Shown: positions 22,313-33,984, counted from the stretch's first letter. The stretch: 64,000 nt of DNA from Acacia acuminata (GCA_019022655.1 JAFJYI010000036.1:2046001-2110000); one strand, 5' to 3'. The notes: generated from the letters alone by a model not told the origin. Made by a program: numbers and translations.

Positions 22313-22851
22313 GAATATGCATCCATAAAAGAGAGGAATTGAAATCCAGAGGAATTATCCACCAATTGGTCTATGTTAGGCATTTGAAACGCGTCTTTAG
22401 GACATACCTTATTTAAGTCTTTGTAGTCCTTACAGACCCTCCACTTGCCATTCGGCTTCTTGACCATGACTACATTGGACAACCATGTGGTGTATTGCAC
22501 TTCCTGGATAAAACCGGCTTCTAGTAACTCCTTTACATGCTCCTCCAGGGCCACTCCTCACTCCGGCCCGTGCTTTCTCTTCTTCTGAGCTACTGGAGGC
22601 GATCCTGGATGTATTGCCAATTTGTGGCAGCAAAAGTCAGGGTCTATCCCAGGTACCTCGGATGGTTTCCATGCAAACACATCCTTGTTTTTCTTCAGAA
22701 AGTCTTCCAACTCCGCATGAATCTTGGGGTCCAGTGCTTTGCCAATTTTGGTAGTTTGTCCCGACTCAGTGCCCAAGACGAGGTCTTCCATTTCTCCATT
22801 TGGTTTAGCCCTAAGGATTTTATCTTCCTCTCGTAAATCCAGCTCTACCAA
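22313..22851 (-). pseudogene. gypsy pol: RT, part upstream of solo LTR
   Basis: Minus strand: 'FLKKNKDVFAWKPSEVPGID' is the typical lead-in to RT, then 'HVKELLEAGFIQEVQYTTWL', 'VVMVKKPNGKWRVCKDYKDL' and 'FQFLSFMDAY' with the first catalytic Asp. The solo LTR enters right after this motif. One frameshift near 22556 separates two frames. Confidence 0.88.
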
Positions 22852-22911
22852 ATGGATAGACTTCTTCAGAAACTTTGCTTTCCCTTCACTTGAACTTTCT
22901 GCTTTAGGAAT

Positions 22912-23536
22912 TCAAGAAGAGGAGGATGAGTCATCCTTACTTTCTTTGACAGTCTTGAAATAACATTGCCTAGACTCCTTTTGATCTCCTCTAATAGTGA
23001 TGACCTCATTCTTCTTGCTGACCATCTTTAATTTCTGATGCTTTGTAGATACTAACATATCCCAGTTATGTATTGTCAGCCTTCCTAAAATTACGTTGTA
23101 AGGGGACGGGAAGTCGGCAACCACAAACCTAACCCTTTCCTTCTTAAAAGCATCTTTTGTCCTTAATGTCAACTTAAGGTCTATATAACCTTTGGGACGA
23201 GTATCTTACCCATTGAAGCCCGTTAAAGTTGTCTTGCATGGCTTCAGATCCTCTAGGTCAAACTTCATGTGTTTGAATGCATCCCACAAGATGATATCCA
23301 CTACGCTACCATTATCCACAAAGATCTTCTTCACCCAGCAATTGACCAAGGCTCCCGTTATCACATACCATCATGATGGCCCAGAGCAACATCCTCAGAT
23401 CTTCCTTCGTGAAACACAACATGGGAGGTTCTGGTTTACTAAACTCTTCTTTGAACTTTGGGTGATCTCGGATTGACAAGACCTCCCTCAGATAGCTTTT
23501 TGTTTGACTCATTGAGTCTCTACCTCCTTCGAACAC
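22912..23536 (-). pseudogene. gypsy aspartic protease region (frameshifted)
   Basis: Minus strand: 'IFVDNGSVVDIILWDAF' (about 23330) stands where retropepsins have Asp-Ser/Thr-Gly, here Asp-Asn-Gly. 'LKPCKTTLTGFNG' and 'FVVADFPSPYNVILGRLTIH' follow, the latter typical of Tat-lineage proteases. A stop lies between them near 23210. The Asp-Asn-Gly change may abolish activity. Confidence 0.75.
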
Positions 23537-23676
23537 CTCACTGATGACGTTATAGTCATAATCGGTTTTAGTGAACTCGTCGTCGTTTGCATCCGCCTTC
23601 TGCTTTTGATATTTTCTTCTCTTCTTGAAGACCAGGCTTTTGCTTTGCCCCCTAGGCGCTTGTTATTTTTCCGCCC

Positions 23677-25357
23677 TTAGGTCTTAATAACATATTTCTG
23701 GAGTTTCCCTTCCCAGATAAACTTCTCTATGGCGTCTCTCAGATCCCAGCATTGCTCGGTTGTATGTTCGTTTTGGTCATGGAACTCGCAGTACCGAGAC
23801 TTGTCTAATATGGCCTTACTTTGAAGTGGCTGAGGTCGTTCAACCTTCTTCATGTCAGTCAAGGAAACTTCCTTCCAGAGTTGTTCTAAAGATACATTCA
23901 GAGGAGTATACTTCTCATATTTTCCTTCCGCCTCACTTCCTCGGGACTTATTGTCTAGGATGCGTCCATAGAAATCTCATTTGTATCCGCCATGCTGCTC
24001 TTTACCCTTCGGAGGTGAGCTCTTCGCCTCTCTTTTGTAGCATAGCTTGCTATCTCCATTTGTTCCAACTCCAAGTATTGCTTGGATCTGTCTCAGAAAT
24101 CCGTCAGGGAATTGACACAACTTTTCATGATTGATTTCTTCAACCGGGATGAAATATCCAGATCAGCTATAGCCAGATGTAGATGTACATCTTCCTTCAA
24201 CCCTAGTACTTGTAAAGCTGTATCTTTGAAGCGATCTAGATACTTCTGTAGTGTTTCCCCGAGTGATTGTTTCACCTGGCCGAGTTGGAACTCAGTTTTT
24301 GGTTGTTTCCTACTTGTCGCAAAGTCCAGTAAAAAATTCTACTCCAGGCAATCCAAATCCCGGATTGAATTTGGCAATAGTGAATGAAACCATATTTGTG
24401 CAGCCCCTCGCAGAGTTCCCGCAAATAGCCAGGGTATGATATGTCCTTCAAATCCTTTGACCATGATCTCCATGTTAAAATTATTGATATGGACTTGCGG
24501 GTCCTGGCTCCGGTCATACTTTGGCAGGTCCCTCGAGTCAAAGCCTTTAGGATACGTAGCAGTCTTGATCTCGTCCGAGAAAGGACTTCGGTTTCTCTCA
24601 CCGCCATATCCTCCTGTATATGTCCCAAGCACGCTCTGTGATGGAGGCCTCATATCCTCCTTACTGGTATCTCATCTTTCTACAGGTTCCTTACCCTTCG
24701 CACGTGCTAGGTTTGGGGTTCAAACCTCTGGGATTTGGGCCTGGTCTTGTTCGGCATTATCAACCCGTGGGCTTCCAGCATCAACTTGTGCGGTGGTTGT
24801 GATACTAACCCTGCTGGGACTACTCGCATCTCGGTCGATGTTTCGAGTAAGGTTCTCGAGCAATCTCAAGCATTCTTCCAGCAATTGTATTCTTCGCGTC
24901 TCTTCTCTGGGAATCTCAACTCAGTCATGGCCGGCCAAGTTTTCTTCCACAGGAGTTGTTTGTGGGATTCCAGCATCTATGTGAGCAAAAACTAAGGCAT
25001 TAGCCCGACTCGGGCCAGTAGCATCTTGGCTTAAATTACAAGCTGGGTTCTCCAACCGTCCGAAATGCTCTTTTAACAGTTGTTGCATTCGCCGCCCTTC
25101 TGCCACTAAAGGGTATTACGACGGTCCATATCCTCATGTATAAGTCAGATATCTTCTTGTCTTTGGAGTTGATTGCTAGTCTCCATCTCCTCCATTCGCC
25201 GGAGTAACAAACCCAGCGTGCATTGCAACATGCGAATATCAGGGTTCTCAATTTGGAACTTGTGAGGAGGGTCCAGTTGTTGAACTAGTGGCTAGATTTG
25301 TTAGATAACTCAATTATGAGGGGTGGAGAGGTTCCGGTATCAGCCTTGACCTCGGTC
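23677..25357 (-). pseudogene. gypsy gag, main part (frameshifted)
   Basis: Minus strand: a retrotransposon gag core with 'TYPKGFDSRDLPKYDRSQDP', 'HIIPWLFAGTLRGAAQIWFH' and 'KQSLGETLQKYLDRFKDTAL', then a zinc-knuckle-like Cys/His motif 'YCEFHDQNEHTTEQCWDLRD' near the C-terminus (about 23790). The upstream part (24660-25357) is low in similarity and broken over several frames. It would form the particle core. Confidence 0.8.
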
Positions 25358-25362
25358 TCCAC
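25358..25362. repeat. Target-site duplication, left (solo LTR in gag)
   Basis: TCCAC, repeated at 27279-27283. Confidence 0.92.
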
Positions 25363-25449
25363 CGTTAGTTCTCAATATGTTTTGATGATTAACAACAAAT
25401 GTAAAACATGGTTTGAAGTTTGCAAAGTTGTTTAAAAACATTCGATAGT

Positions 25450-26230
25450 TGCAAACCGCAGTTTGCATTTGCAAACTCGAGTATTGGACAGCCAATCGCA
25501 GCTTTGCTTGGCGAAACTCGAGTAAAGGCCATCCAAAGCAACCAAGTTTCCACCAAAGTCGATCTGCGGTTTGCATAGGCAAACTCGAGTATTGAATAGT
25601 CAATACTTGCGGTTGCATGGGCAAACTCGAGTATCGAACTTCTTGTGAACTAAAGGATTTTTCAAACTTAGTCAATACCGCAGTTTGCATAGTCAAACTC
25701 GAGTATTGAGCTTCCGAAGAGCTAAAGTTTTTCAAGTTAAATCAATACCGCAGTTTGCATAGCCAAACTCGAAAGTATTGATTAGTCAATACCGCAGTTT
25801 GCATAGCCAAACTCGAGTATTGAACTTCCAGAAGAGCAAAAGATTTTTCAAGTTCGAGTCAATACTGCGTTTGCATAGCCAAACTCGAGTATTGAACTTC
25901 CGTGAGAGCTAAAGACTTTTCAAGTTAAATCAATACCGTTAGCTTGCATAGCCAAACTCGAGTATTGAATAGTCAATCTGTTAGCGGTTTGCATCGCCAA
26001 ACTCGAGTATTGGACTTCCAGAGAGCAAAAGATTTTTCAAGTTAAACCAATACTGCAGTTTGCGTAGCCAAACTCGAGTATTGGACTTACAGAAAGCAAA
26101 AGGATTTTTCAAGTTAAGTCAGCAGTTTGCGTAGCCAAACTCGAGTATTGGACTTACAGAGAGCAAATGGATTTTTCAAGTTAAACCAATACTGCAGTTT
26201 GCGTTGCCAAACTCGAGTATAGTCTTTGTC
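25450..26230 (+). repeat. U3 CTCGAG array of solo LTR
   Basis: About a dozen irregular units built around 'gcagtttgcatagccaaact' and 'cgagtattg'. Spacing varies more than in the full-length element. Confidence 0.85.
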
Positions 26231-26777
26231 CTTCAAAAACAAGACACGATGGCTTGCCTCTGAAAAGTGCAAACTCGAGTATCCAATTGGATACTGCAGT
26301 TTGGACACTTGTGAACAGTGCCATACTCGAGTTTACATGAACATACTGCAGTTTACAACGCTGAAAAACTGATTTTGAATTATACGAATTCACAAATCAT
26401 TGTTGTTTGATCTCATTGCTTCCATAATTCATTCAATCACATTCCTAGCTATGTTTAACAAGTTTGTTGAGTGAATTTCAGTTAGCATGAGATGAAGATT
26501 ATTGAAGGTCAAAGCCATAAAGCAAAAAGTGTTCGGTGCATTTAATGCACTTCGCAAATCAACCTTCTTTTGGATAATCCATCCGAGCACGCATTCTCAA
26601 CGGTCAAGAATGCTTTCTTCATCAAGTAAACTCTTCTCCAACGGCAAATCCTCGAGTTCCACATCGATCATATTAGCACTGGATTAGTTGGAGTTTAGAG
26701 AGAAGATGACCGGACTTAATGCTAATCACCTACAACGGTTGGATTCATCTTTCAACGGTCATTTAATGTTCTCTACC

Positions 26778-26786
26778 TATAAATAG
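26778..26786 (+). promoter_or_regulatory. TATA box of solo LTR
   Basis: TATAAATAG preceded by 'gttctctacc', matching the TTTAAATAG of the full-length element's LTRs. Confidence 0.65.
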
Positions 26787-27283
26787 AGTGCATTAACTTC
26801 TTCTCAAGCGATACACCTGCGAGAGCGAAAATTTACTAAGTGTCATTTATTGTGTTCGGCTTTCACTTGTATTGTATCAATCGATACTTGTACTTCAAAG
26901 TGTTCATTTTATCTCGCTCCGTGAGAGAGTTCTATCTGTAAATCATTTATTGATTGAGATAACCACAAGTCAGGGGACTTGGTGGTTGGGTGTATTGATT
27001 ACAACTTGTAAGGGGGAGTGAGTTCTAGAGAGAGAACTACTCTTGAGTACATAGTTTGTAATCAGTTTGTGAGTATAGTGGATTGAAAATCCCAAGTGTG
27101 GCAGGGGTGGATGTAGGTCAAGGATAAGACCGAACCAGGATAATTTCTCTTGTGCAAGCTTTCCTTCCCTTCCTCCTCGCTATCATCTGTTTTTACTTGG
27201 TCAAAACAGAGCACTTTCGAGAAAAGTTTTTAAAATACCCAATTCACCCCCCCTCTTGGGTATATAGCTCCATTTACATCCAC

Positions 27284-27415
27284 CGTAACGTGATTATAAT
27301 CAGGAGCAACTGAATCTTCATACTGAATGGTTTGTTCCTGATTCGGTTGTGGTTGTTCCTCTGGCAATGGGTCTTGTTGAGGGATCTGACTGTGGCTTCT
27401 GGTATTTGCCGCCAT
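27284..27415 (-). pseudogene. gypsy gag, N-terminus
   Basis: ATG at 27415 (minus) starts a Gln/Pro-rich leader (MAANTRSHSQIPQQDPLPEE). After about 44 residues it is cut by the solo LTR at 27283 and would resume at 25357. The start lies about 35 bp after the primer-binding site, as expected for gag. Confidence 0.75.
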
Positions 27416-27446
27416 TTTCGGTGGTTTGGGAATTGAAGTTTATTTG

Positions 27447-27464
27447 TCCCCACGGTCGGCGCCA
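27447..27464 (-). other. Primer-binding site of gypsy element
   Basis: Minus strand TGGCGCCGACCGTGGGGA begins one base from the LTR end. TGGCGCC-type sites are usual in Tat/Athila elements. The exact tRNA needs a match against a tRNA set. Confidence 0.75.
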
Positions 27465-27465
27465 A

Positions 27466-27930
27466 TGTTCTGGTATAGAACACAAATATCTAGCCTCAAG
27501 GGACTAGTGGATGATTAATATAGGATCAAATGGCTCCAACAAGATGTCTATTAGTTAAACACCAAAGAGAATATTATTACTCAATGATACCTACAAGGAA
27601 GATATCAAAGAGTGTTCGGTGGGTGATTAGCCACAGAGGGGTGGGGCGTGTGCACAATAAGACTAAATAGTAGAATAGAAAAATAGAGAGTATGCACCTT
27701 ATGGGTAATCTCCTATTTATAGAATTACCTCTAGGGTTTCAGTCCTTAGCTTTGTGTACTGCGTGTCCCTGCTCCACTAATGATTATGCCTGCTCCACTA
27801 CTTGTACTTTCCATGGTTATAGGCATGATTATAGGGCAATTAGCATTTTACCTGATTATTGAGGGATTTTGCCATGAAGTGCTCTTACTGGACCACATAT
27901 CAACCAGACCCATTATACGAGTCCATAACA
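27466..27930 (-). repeat. 5' LTR of the gypsy element
   Basis: 465 bp, TG...CA ends, with TATAAATA on the minus strand (27714-27721). GGGTG follows at 27931-27935. Confidence 0.93.
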
Positions 27931-28585
27931 GGGTGATTTGCTTACTAGGCCTCTATTGATTATCTTTATATATGGTTCATTGGATTTTGTGTCTTGGAAA
28001 GTGTTAGTTCATTCGATAATGTCGAAGCACAGATTCGAGGCTTTTTCTTTCATATTGGCTTAACTGAATGTTTAAACTTAAGACAATGCAACATCAATTA
28101 GTCAATAAAGGCTTTATGAAAAAGTATTAATTAGCATAAATGATGTAATTAATATATAACTTCATTGACTCGAGTCTATGTCTCAAACAACTTCTTAGAT
28201 GTGGTTAAGTTTGTAACTTTCAACAATAATTCGAGTGAGAGCACATTAGTTCATATTCCATTAAGATCTCCAAGGCTCGAGTGCATGAATAGAGTTCAAC
28301 GCATAAGATACAAAATCAACTTAACTTGGGTGTTTCATTTCAATGAAGCTGATTCAAGTGTATGACTCTAATTACTTGAAGCAAAAAGCACAGATAACTA
28401 GAGTTCTTTCACATATAGCGTATTGAAATGAAAGGACTTAAATTGAATATTGACAAAGTGAATTTGGTCATCATAACGTTTATTTTAACTTTATATTATC
28501 AAAATAATTATAAGCATATTTTGCCATTATATATTTGCAGAGTGAACATTTTCTGCTAAATTAGACTAATGCCTTAAAGAATAAA

Positions 28586-28829
28586 GAGTAAATACCCTTT
28601 CGGTCTCTCGACAAAAAATACGGACCCGATTTTGGTCCCTTACAAAAAAATCAACCCTTATTCGTCCTTTTTATGGACTAAAAATGACCTTTCGGAAATT
28701 TGTGAGGGATCAAAATGTCAACCAATCGACCCTTATTCATCCTTTTTATGGACTAAAAAGGACTTTTTTTTGTAAGGGACCAAAATGGAGATCACGTTTG
28801 TTGTCAAGGACCAGAAAGGGTATTTACTC
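28586..28829. mobile_element. Mutator-type MITE, 244 bp
   Basis: Terminal inverted repeats GAGTAAATACCCTTTC / GAAAGGGTATTTACTC with a 9-bp duplication AAGAATAAA on each side (28577-28585, 28830-28838). The paralogous site 39726-39734 has one copy and no insert. A 9-bp duplication points to Mutator-like transposase mobilisation. It encodes nothing. Confidence 0.9.
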
Positions 28830-29438
28830 AAGAATAAAGGATTAAAATTATGCTTTATAAACCTAGGTGATAAAAATTGTACTTTATGTAATTTTAAAGG
28901 ACCAAGCATATATATTATACACAATCATCTTATAATTGGAGCATATCAATATATACTTTTTTCAAAAAACAATGAAATCATTAGATTCAAATCGTTTATT
29001 GACGTTTTATTATGAACTCTATGATAGACAATCAACTTAAGATTTCTACTGTAGATGTGAGAAAGAACTGTGGGTAAGATATAATAATAGAATAGAAAAG
29101 CCAACCCCATACTCATCGGGGGGAAAAAGCCAACAACAATAAATTGATATAAAGCACTCTTGTCCATACAAGAATTTATTTCCAAACAGAGTTCATTAGT
29201 TTGGCCAAAAAAAAAACAACTGAGTTCATATGACATAGTAATACGATTGTTTCATAATGAATCTTCTACCTCCACGAAATAAATTAAATGCATACAATGC
29301 ATTAAAAAAAGATAGGAAAGAAGAAAGGAAAGAGTATAAAAATAAGATAAAAATATCTTATACAGCACTCCTCCCCTTAAATGCTTTCTTTTCTTTGCAA
29401 ATGAATGAACGTAGAAGATTCACTTTGTAATAGTCGTC

Positions 29439-29494
29439 TTAGATGTTTAAAGGAACCAAGCCTTCTGAATATCCAACCGCTTTGAAGATTTTAC
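29439..29494 (-). pseudogene. 3' fragment of F-box gene
   Basis: Minus strand reads KIFKAVGYSEGLVPLNI-stop, nearly the last 17 residues of the F-box protein at 40346-41497 (KMFKAFGYSESLVPLNI). Nothing upstream of it is present here, so it is a remnant at the edge of the segmental duplication. Confidence 0.85.
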
Positions 29495-31286
29495 TAGTAA
29501 TCATTAAATGAGCATTGAGTACTAGCAAGTAGCAATACCATCTCCAGTGAATGTTATTGGTGGATTATGAAGGTGGAAGTTTGGATGGGATTCTAGCCGG
29601 ATAGTTTTCACAAACTCGCTATGGTTCCCAGCTTTATGGTGATTGACGGCTTAAAGCGGCCTAATAACAGGAAAACGCGGGTCAACCTCCTAAACGAGTT
29701 TGACACTCTGAACCAAGCTAGAAAAACTTCTGGCCGACGACCTAACCGACTAGGTCGTCTAGTTATATGCTTGGCTCTTTAAACATCGTAACTCACACAA
29801 TTATTACTCAATAAGCTCTAATTAACGGAATGCATTATCATTAACATGCAACCACACTCTATGACACCCGTACTTATTGCGCCTTTATTTATCAGAGTTT
29901 AAACACAAAGGCATCGAAGTAGTTTGGACGACTCAATTGTGAAATGAAACTTCTCTTAAATTAACTTGGTTTGAAAACTTGAGGATAAATTTTTCGTGAT
30001 TCGAATTTATCCCATAGTGAGATATTAATATATAAATCCAAAATTAGACAAATAATAAATGAATTAGTACAATCCAACTACTTATACTATCACAAAAGTC
30101 CCTTTGTTGTAACCCTTACAATTTGTATCTTTCCTTTTGATCCCGATCCACTACCCGTATCTTTCATGCGATCTAGAGTTCAAATGAATGAACCCTATAG
30201 GTAACTTGATTAATCTCATATGCATGTATGAAGTATAAATGACAACGTAATACAGTTTAACATAGAATAATTTACGGTAAACAAGTTGCACCGTAGCTCG
30301 AGTTAATGGCCAAGGACCATGACCCTTTAGGACACACAACCCCAATCCATAGCTAAGATACACATATGCAAATTATATAGCAAACATAGTTAGCCATACA
30401 TGAATACATACATACAAGCTAATAAGATAACGGTTACCCACCTCAAGCTTAAATCCTTAACTGGTCCGGTAGGTATTGGGATCGATACGGGTGTCAAGGT
30501 ATGCCTATAAACATTTATCATTGTCATTAGTCACTTATTGTGTCGCAAAGTAACTAACTACGCAAATTAATTTTAGAGGATTAAAAGTGGTTATTAATCC
30601 CTAAAAAATTCTCTTAAAATAATACCCTTTTTATTTATTAATTAATTAATAATTCCCTTTTCTCCTTATTATTAATTAATAATTCGCTTATTATTTATTC
30701 CCCTTTTTAATAATAATAACAATATCTATTTATTATTATTATTTCTCTACAATTAATTTAAACAACCGAGATGCTATTTTAACACTTTAAATTAGCAGTT
30801 TTATAAATACCAATCATTATATAAATTATGCTCTTCATATATATATATATATATATATATTAGTAATGTTAAGTCTAATAAATATTATCACCATATAGCG
30901 TAACATATAACAACAACCAATAAGTATATATATATATACATATACACTTCTTGTTTCCTTTTGTGCAGTTTTTTTATTAAAAAAAAAAACTTATACAGTA
31001 ACTTGATGCTAGATAATTAAGTACAATTAGTTACATTCTCAAGAATCTGTATTCTCAATTCATATACATTGCTAAATATGAAGCCTCTGATAAATTCATT
31101 CCCACGAAATCATGAGTTTCACAATTTAATTTGAGCGAGAGTAATTTAATACAAATATTTTTTTTCCCGCATTTGCATTTATTAAAAAAAGTGTACATAT
31201 CAACCTGCATAAATCAAATGGATTTAATAAACAACTTGAAGTTGAACTTCCGGCTGGAGCCTCATACTCGGAGTGAATCAAAACAA
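29495..31286. other. Intergenic, no gene recognised
   Basis: AT-rich. (AT)n microsatellites lie near 30837-30861 and 30925-30940. Parts of 29560-30520 have the look of a decayed LTR, but I cannot define ends. Confidence 0.5.
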
Positions 31287-31319
31287 CTACCATTTCTTGT
31301 GATTTCCATATGCAGCCCG

Positions 31320-32050
31320 TGTGCCATTTAAGGTTTTTGTTAAAAGATCTGCCAGATGGTCATTTGATCGCAAGTGCCCTGTAGATACGACATTCTCTTT
31401 GATCTTATCATAAATAAAGTGACAATCGATTTCAATATGTTTCGTATGCTCATGGAACACAGAATTCAATGTTGTATGGAATGCTGCTTTATTGTCACAC
31501 CATAATTTCACAGATAATGTCGTGATGATCCCAATTTCCTTCATGAGTTGAAATACCCACACAATTTCTTGTATTGATTGTGACATGGCTCTATATTCTT
31601 CTTCGCACTTGACTTTGACACAACACCTTGCTTTTTACTTCTACAAGATATCAAGTTTCCACCAACAAACACACAGTAACCTGTAGTGGACCGTCTTGTG
31701 GCTTTAGACCCTGCATGATCCGCATCACAGAAGCACTCAACTTTAGTGTGCCCATAATCTGTATAGAGAATGCCACGACTTAGGGAACCTTTCAAATAAT
31801 CCACGATATGCTCTAAGGCTTCCCACTGAGCAACTGTTGGAGATTCCATGAATTGACTGAGTACACTGACTGAGAAGGTTACATCAGGACGAGTCACTGT
31901 CAGATAATTCAATTTCCCAATGAGTCTTCTATATTGCTCAGGAGATGCAAATGGTTTCAATTTCTCTGGATCAATCTTCTTCTTCAAGTCATCGAGAAGT
32001 TCAGAAAACATGCTATCATTAAGATCCAAGAACGGATTGGAAATCATGGG
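31320..32050 (-). pseudogene. copia pol: RNase H and RT tail
   Basis: Minus strand: 'SPEQYRRLIGKLNYLTVTRP' and 'VECFCDADHAGSKATRRSTT' with the first catalytic Asp, 'KLWCDNKAAFHTTLNSVFHE', then 'HIEIDCHFIYDKIKENVVST' and 'LADLLTKTLNGT'. A frame change lies near 31580. After 'LNGT' the sequence no longer looks like RNase H, which marks the truncation point. Confidence 0.82.
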
Positions 32051-32948
32051 AATGGTATACTCGGTGCGGCGCCAAGTTTTCAGTTTCCTTTAACAAATCG
32101 AGAATGTATTTTCTTTGGGATAAAAGGATTCCTTTCTTACTTCTCAATGCCAAGAAAGTACTTCAATGGACCTAAGCCTTTTTTTTGGAAGTGGAAGTTA
32201 AGGAAGATTTTAAGTTCTGAGATTCTAGATATGTTACTCCCAGTAATCACAATATCATCAACATATACTACTAGAAGGATCATGCCTGCATTGGAATGCT
32301 ACTAAAACGCAGAGTGATGATACTTACTTTGGCTTAACCCAAACTTCTTCACCACACCACAAAACCGATTAAACCAGGCACGAGGACTTTGCTTAAGACC
32401 ATGCAATGACTTTTGGAGATAGCACACCTTTCTAGACTCCCCCTGAGCAACGAACCCAGGTGGTTGCTCCATATAAACCTCCTCAAGAAGGTCACCATTC
32501 AAAAAGGCATTCTTAACATCCAATTGATGTAAATCCCAATGATAGGTGGCAACCAGAGAAACAAGAAGAAGAACGAAAGTGAGCTTAGCCACAGGGGAGA
32601 AGGTCCTAGAATAATCAATGCCATAACTTTGAGCATAACCTTTGGCAACAAGCCGAGCTTTCAATCGTTCCAAGGATCCATCAACCTTGGTCTTAACAGC
32701 AAACACCCATTTACACCTAATGGCCTTCTTTCTAGAAGTGAGATCAACAAGAGTCCAGGTACCAACCTTTTCAAGGGCCATCATCTCTTCTTCCATCGCT
32801 GCACGCCAACCAGGGTGAGTCAAGGCTTGGTGAAGGCTGGTATGGGTAGAGATGGATTCAAAGGTGGCTACAAGGGAAGAGGAAACAGGGGACAAATGCT
32901 GGTAGGATACAAAAGATGAGATAGGATAAGTACAATCGGCATATCTCT
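32051..32948 (-). pseudogene. copia pol: reverse transcriptase
   Basis: Minus strand: 'WRAAMEEEMMALEKVGTWTL', 'RCKWVFAVKTKVDGSLERLK', 'GIDYSRTFSPVAKLTFVLLL', 'HQLDVKNAFLNGDLLEEVYM' (Asp), 'HGLKQSPRAWFNRFC' and the active site 'LVVYVDDIVITGS' near 32265, just after an in-frame stop. The motifs are well kept; the tail around 32060-32250 is frameshifted. Confidence 0.88.
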
Positions 32949-32976
32949 GGGGAGGTTAGTGAGGACGGGTACCTTT

Positions 32977-33501
32977 TCAGAGGGCAATAGGCAGGTCATT
33001 AGATGGGTCAATAGTATCAGGTATAAACGGGTCAGGAACAGGAATGGCAGGAACGGAATCCGATGGCAAAGCAGGTACTAGTGAGGGCATAATATGGGCA
33101 ATATCAGCATCACTGACAATATTAGGTTCTGCAACTACAGCATGTACTGGTGAGATAGGAACATGATAAACTAGGATATCATTAGACTCAGAAACCACAG
33201 AGGAAGACTCGGATAATATCGAAGACGGGAAGAAAGGAGAAGACTCATAAAAGGTCACATCTGTGGACACAAGATAACGACAGAGATCAGGGGAGTAGCA
33301 CCGATAACCTTTCTGAACCTGAGAATAACCAAGAAAGACACACCGTAAGGACTTTGGATCGAGTTTACTCACATTGGGACGGACATCCCGAACAAAGCAG
33401 GCACAACCAAAGATTTTTGGAACTACAGGAAACATTTTAGTGGTGGGAAACAAAATGGAATAGGGAATTTCACCACTAAGGAAAACTAAAGGCATGCGAT
33501 T
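32977..33501 (-). pseudogene. copia pol: integrase C-terminus, after the insertion
   Basis: Minus strand: 'PKIFGCACFVRDVRPNVSKL' and 'CVFLGYSQVQKGYRCYSPDL' are the conserved C-terminal integrase motifs of copia. 'YLVSTDVTFYESSPFF' and a Ser/Pro/Val-rich linker toward RT follow. The solo LTR cuts its N-terminal neighbour at 33501. Confidence 0.85.
33497..33501. repeat. Target-site duplication, left (solo LTR in integrase)
   Basis: CGATT, repeated at 35234-35238. Confidence 0.93.
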
Positions 33502-33984
33502 TGAAAGTGGAGCTATATACCCAAGAGGGGGGGTGAATTGGGTATTTTAAAAACTTTGGAAATCTGCTTGTTTTTAGATAACAAAAACAGAGATGAACAG
33601 AGTAGAAAGAAGAATAGCTGAACACAGAGAATTTATACTGGTTCGGTCTTAACAACCTGACCTACATCCAGTCCCCAGACTCTCTGGGTTTTTCACTATC
33701 ACAAAGATTACACACTATGTACTCAAAGAGTAGTTCTCTCTAGAACTCACTCCCCCTTACAAGTTGTAATCAATGAACTCCCAAATCACCAAGTCCCCTT
33801 GACTTGTGATTCTTTTCAATAAATGATTTACTGAGATAAAAACTCTCTCTAAGAGTAGATGATAATAAACACTGAAGCTTATAATGTCAAAAGACAGAAT
33901 ACAAGTGGCGAAAGGTAGTTAAGAAACTTGAATGCTTGTGCGTTTTCAGTTGTTGTAGTTGTTGAGAAGAATTGAATGCAGCTC

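Larger units (their letters stand above)
25363..27278 (+). mobile_element. Solo LTR of the SIRE-like copia family
   Basis: 1916 bp, closely similar to 5163-6971 and 14799-16609. The first base is C instead of T (CGTTAGTTCTC) and the end is CATTTACA. Its U3 has a longer and more irregular CTCGAG array (about 25450-26230). It carries TATAAATAG at 26778-26786. TCCAC flanks it on both sides. It has more substitutions than the full-length element's LTRs, so it is older. Confidence 0.93.
2020..27930 (-). mobile_element. Ty3/gypsy Tat-lineage (Retand-like) element, nested host of three insertions
   Basis: Two similar LTRs (2020-2505 and 27466-27930) flank gag, protease, RT, RNase H and integrase, all on the minus strand. 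A 5-bp direct repeat GGGTG lies just outside (2015-2019 and 27931-27935). The duplicate host segment has the same site uninterrupted (GGGTG at 38896-38900). An additional reading frame on the opposite strand lies between integrase and the 3' LTR, an arrangement known from Tat/Retand elements. Removing the three younger insertions leaves about 11 kb. Frameshifts and stops in every domain suggest it is not autonomous now. Confidence 0.92.
27931..29494. repeat. Segmental duplication copy A, right part
   Basis: Continues the similarity of 1806-2019 and matches 38896-40400. Relative to copy B it carries an extra 244-bp MITE (28586-28829) and lacks about 180 bp at 28459. Similarity stops around 29494, a little inside the F-box gene sequence. 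Confidence 0.88.

Noticed and set aside
24436..24984. 182-codon plus-strand frame
   Set aside because: Shadow of the gypsy gag, which reads on the minus strand with recognisable motifs.
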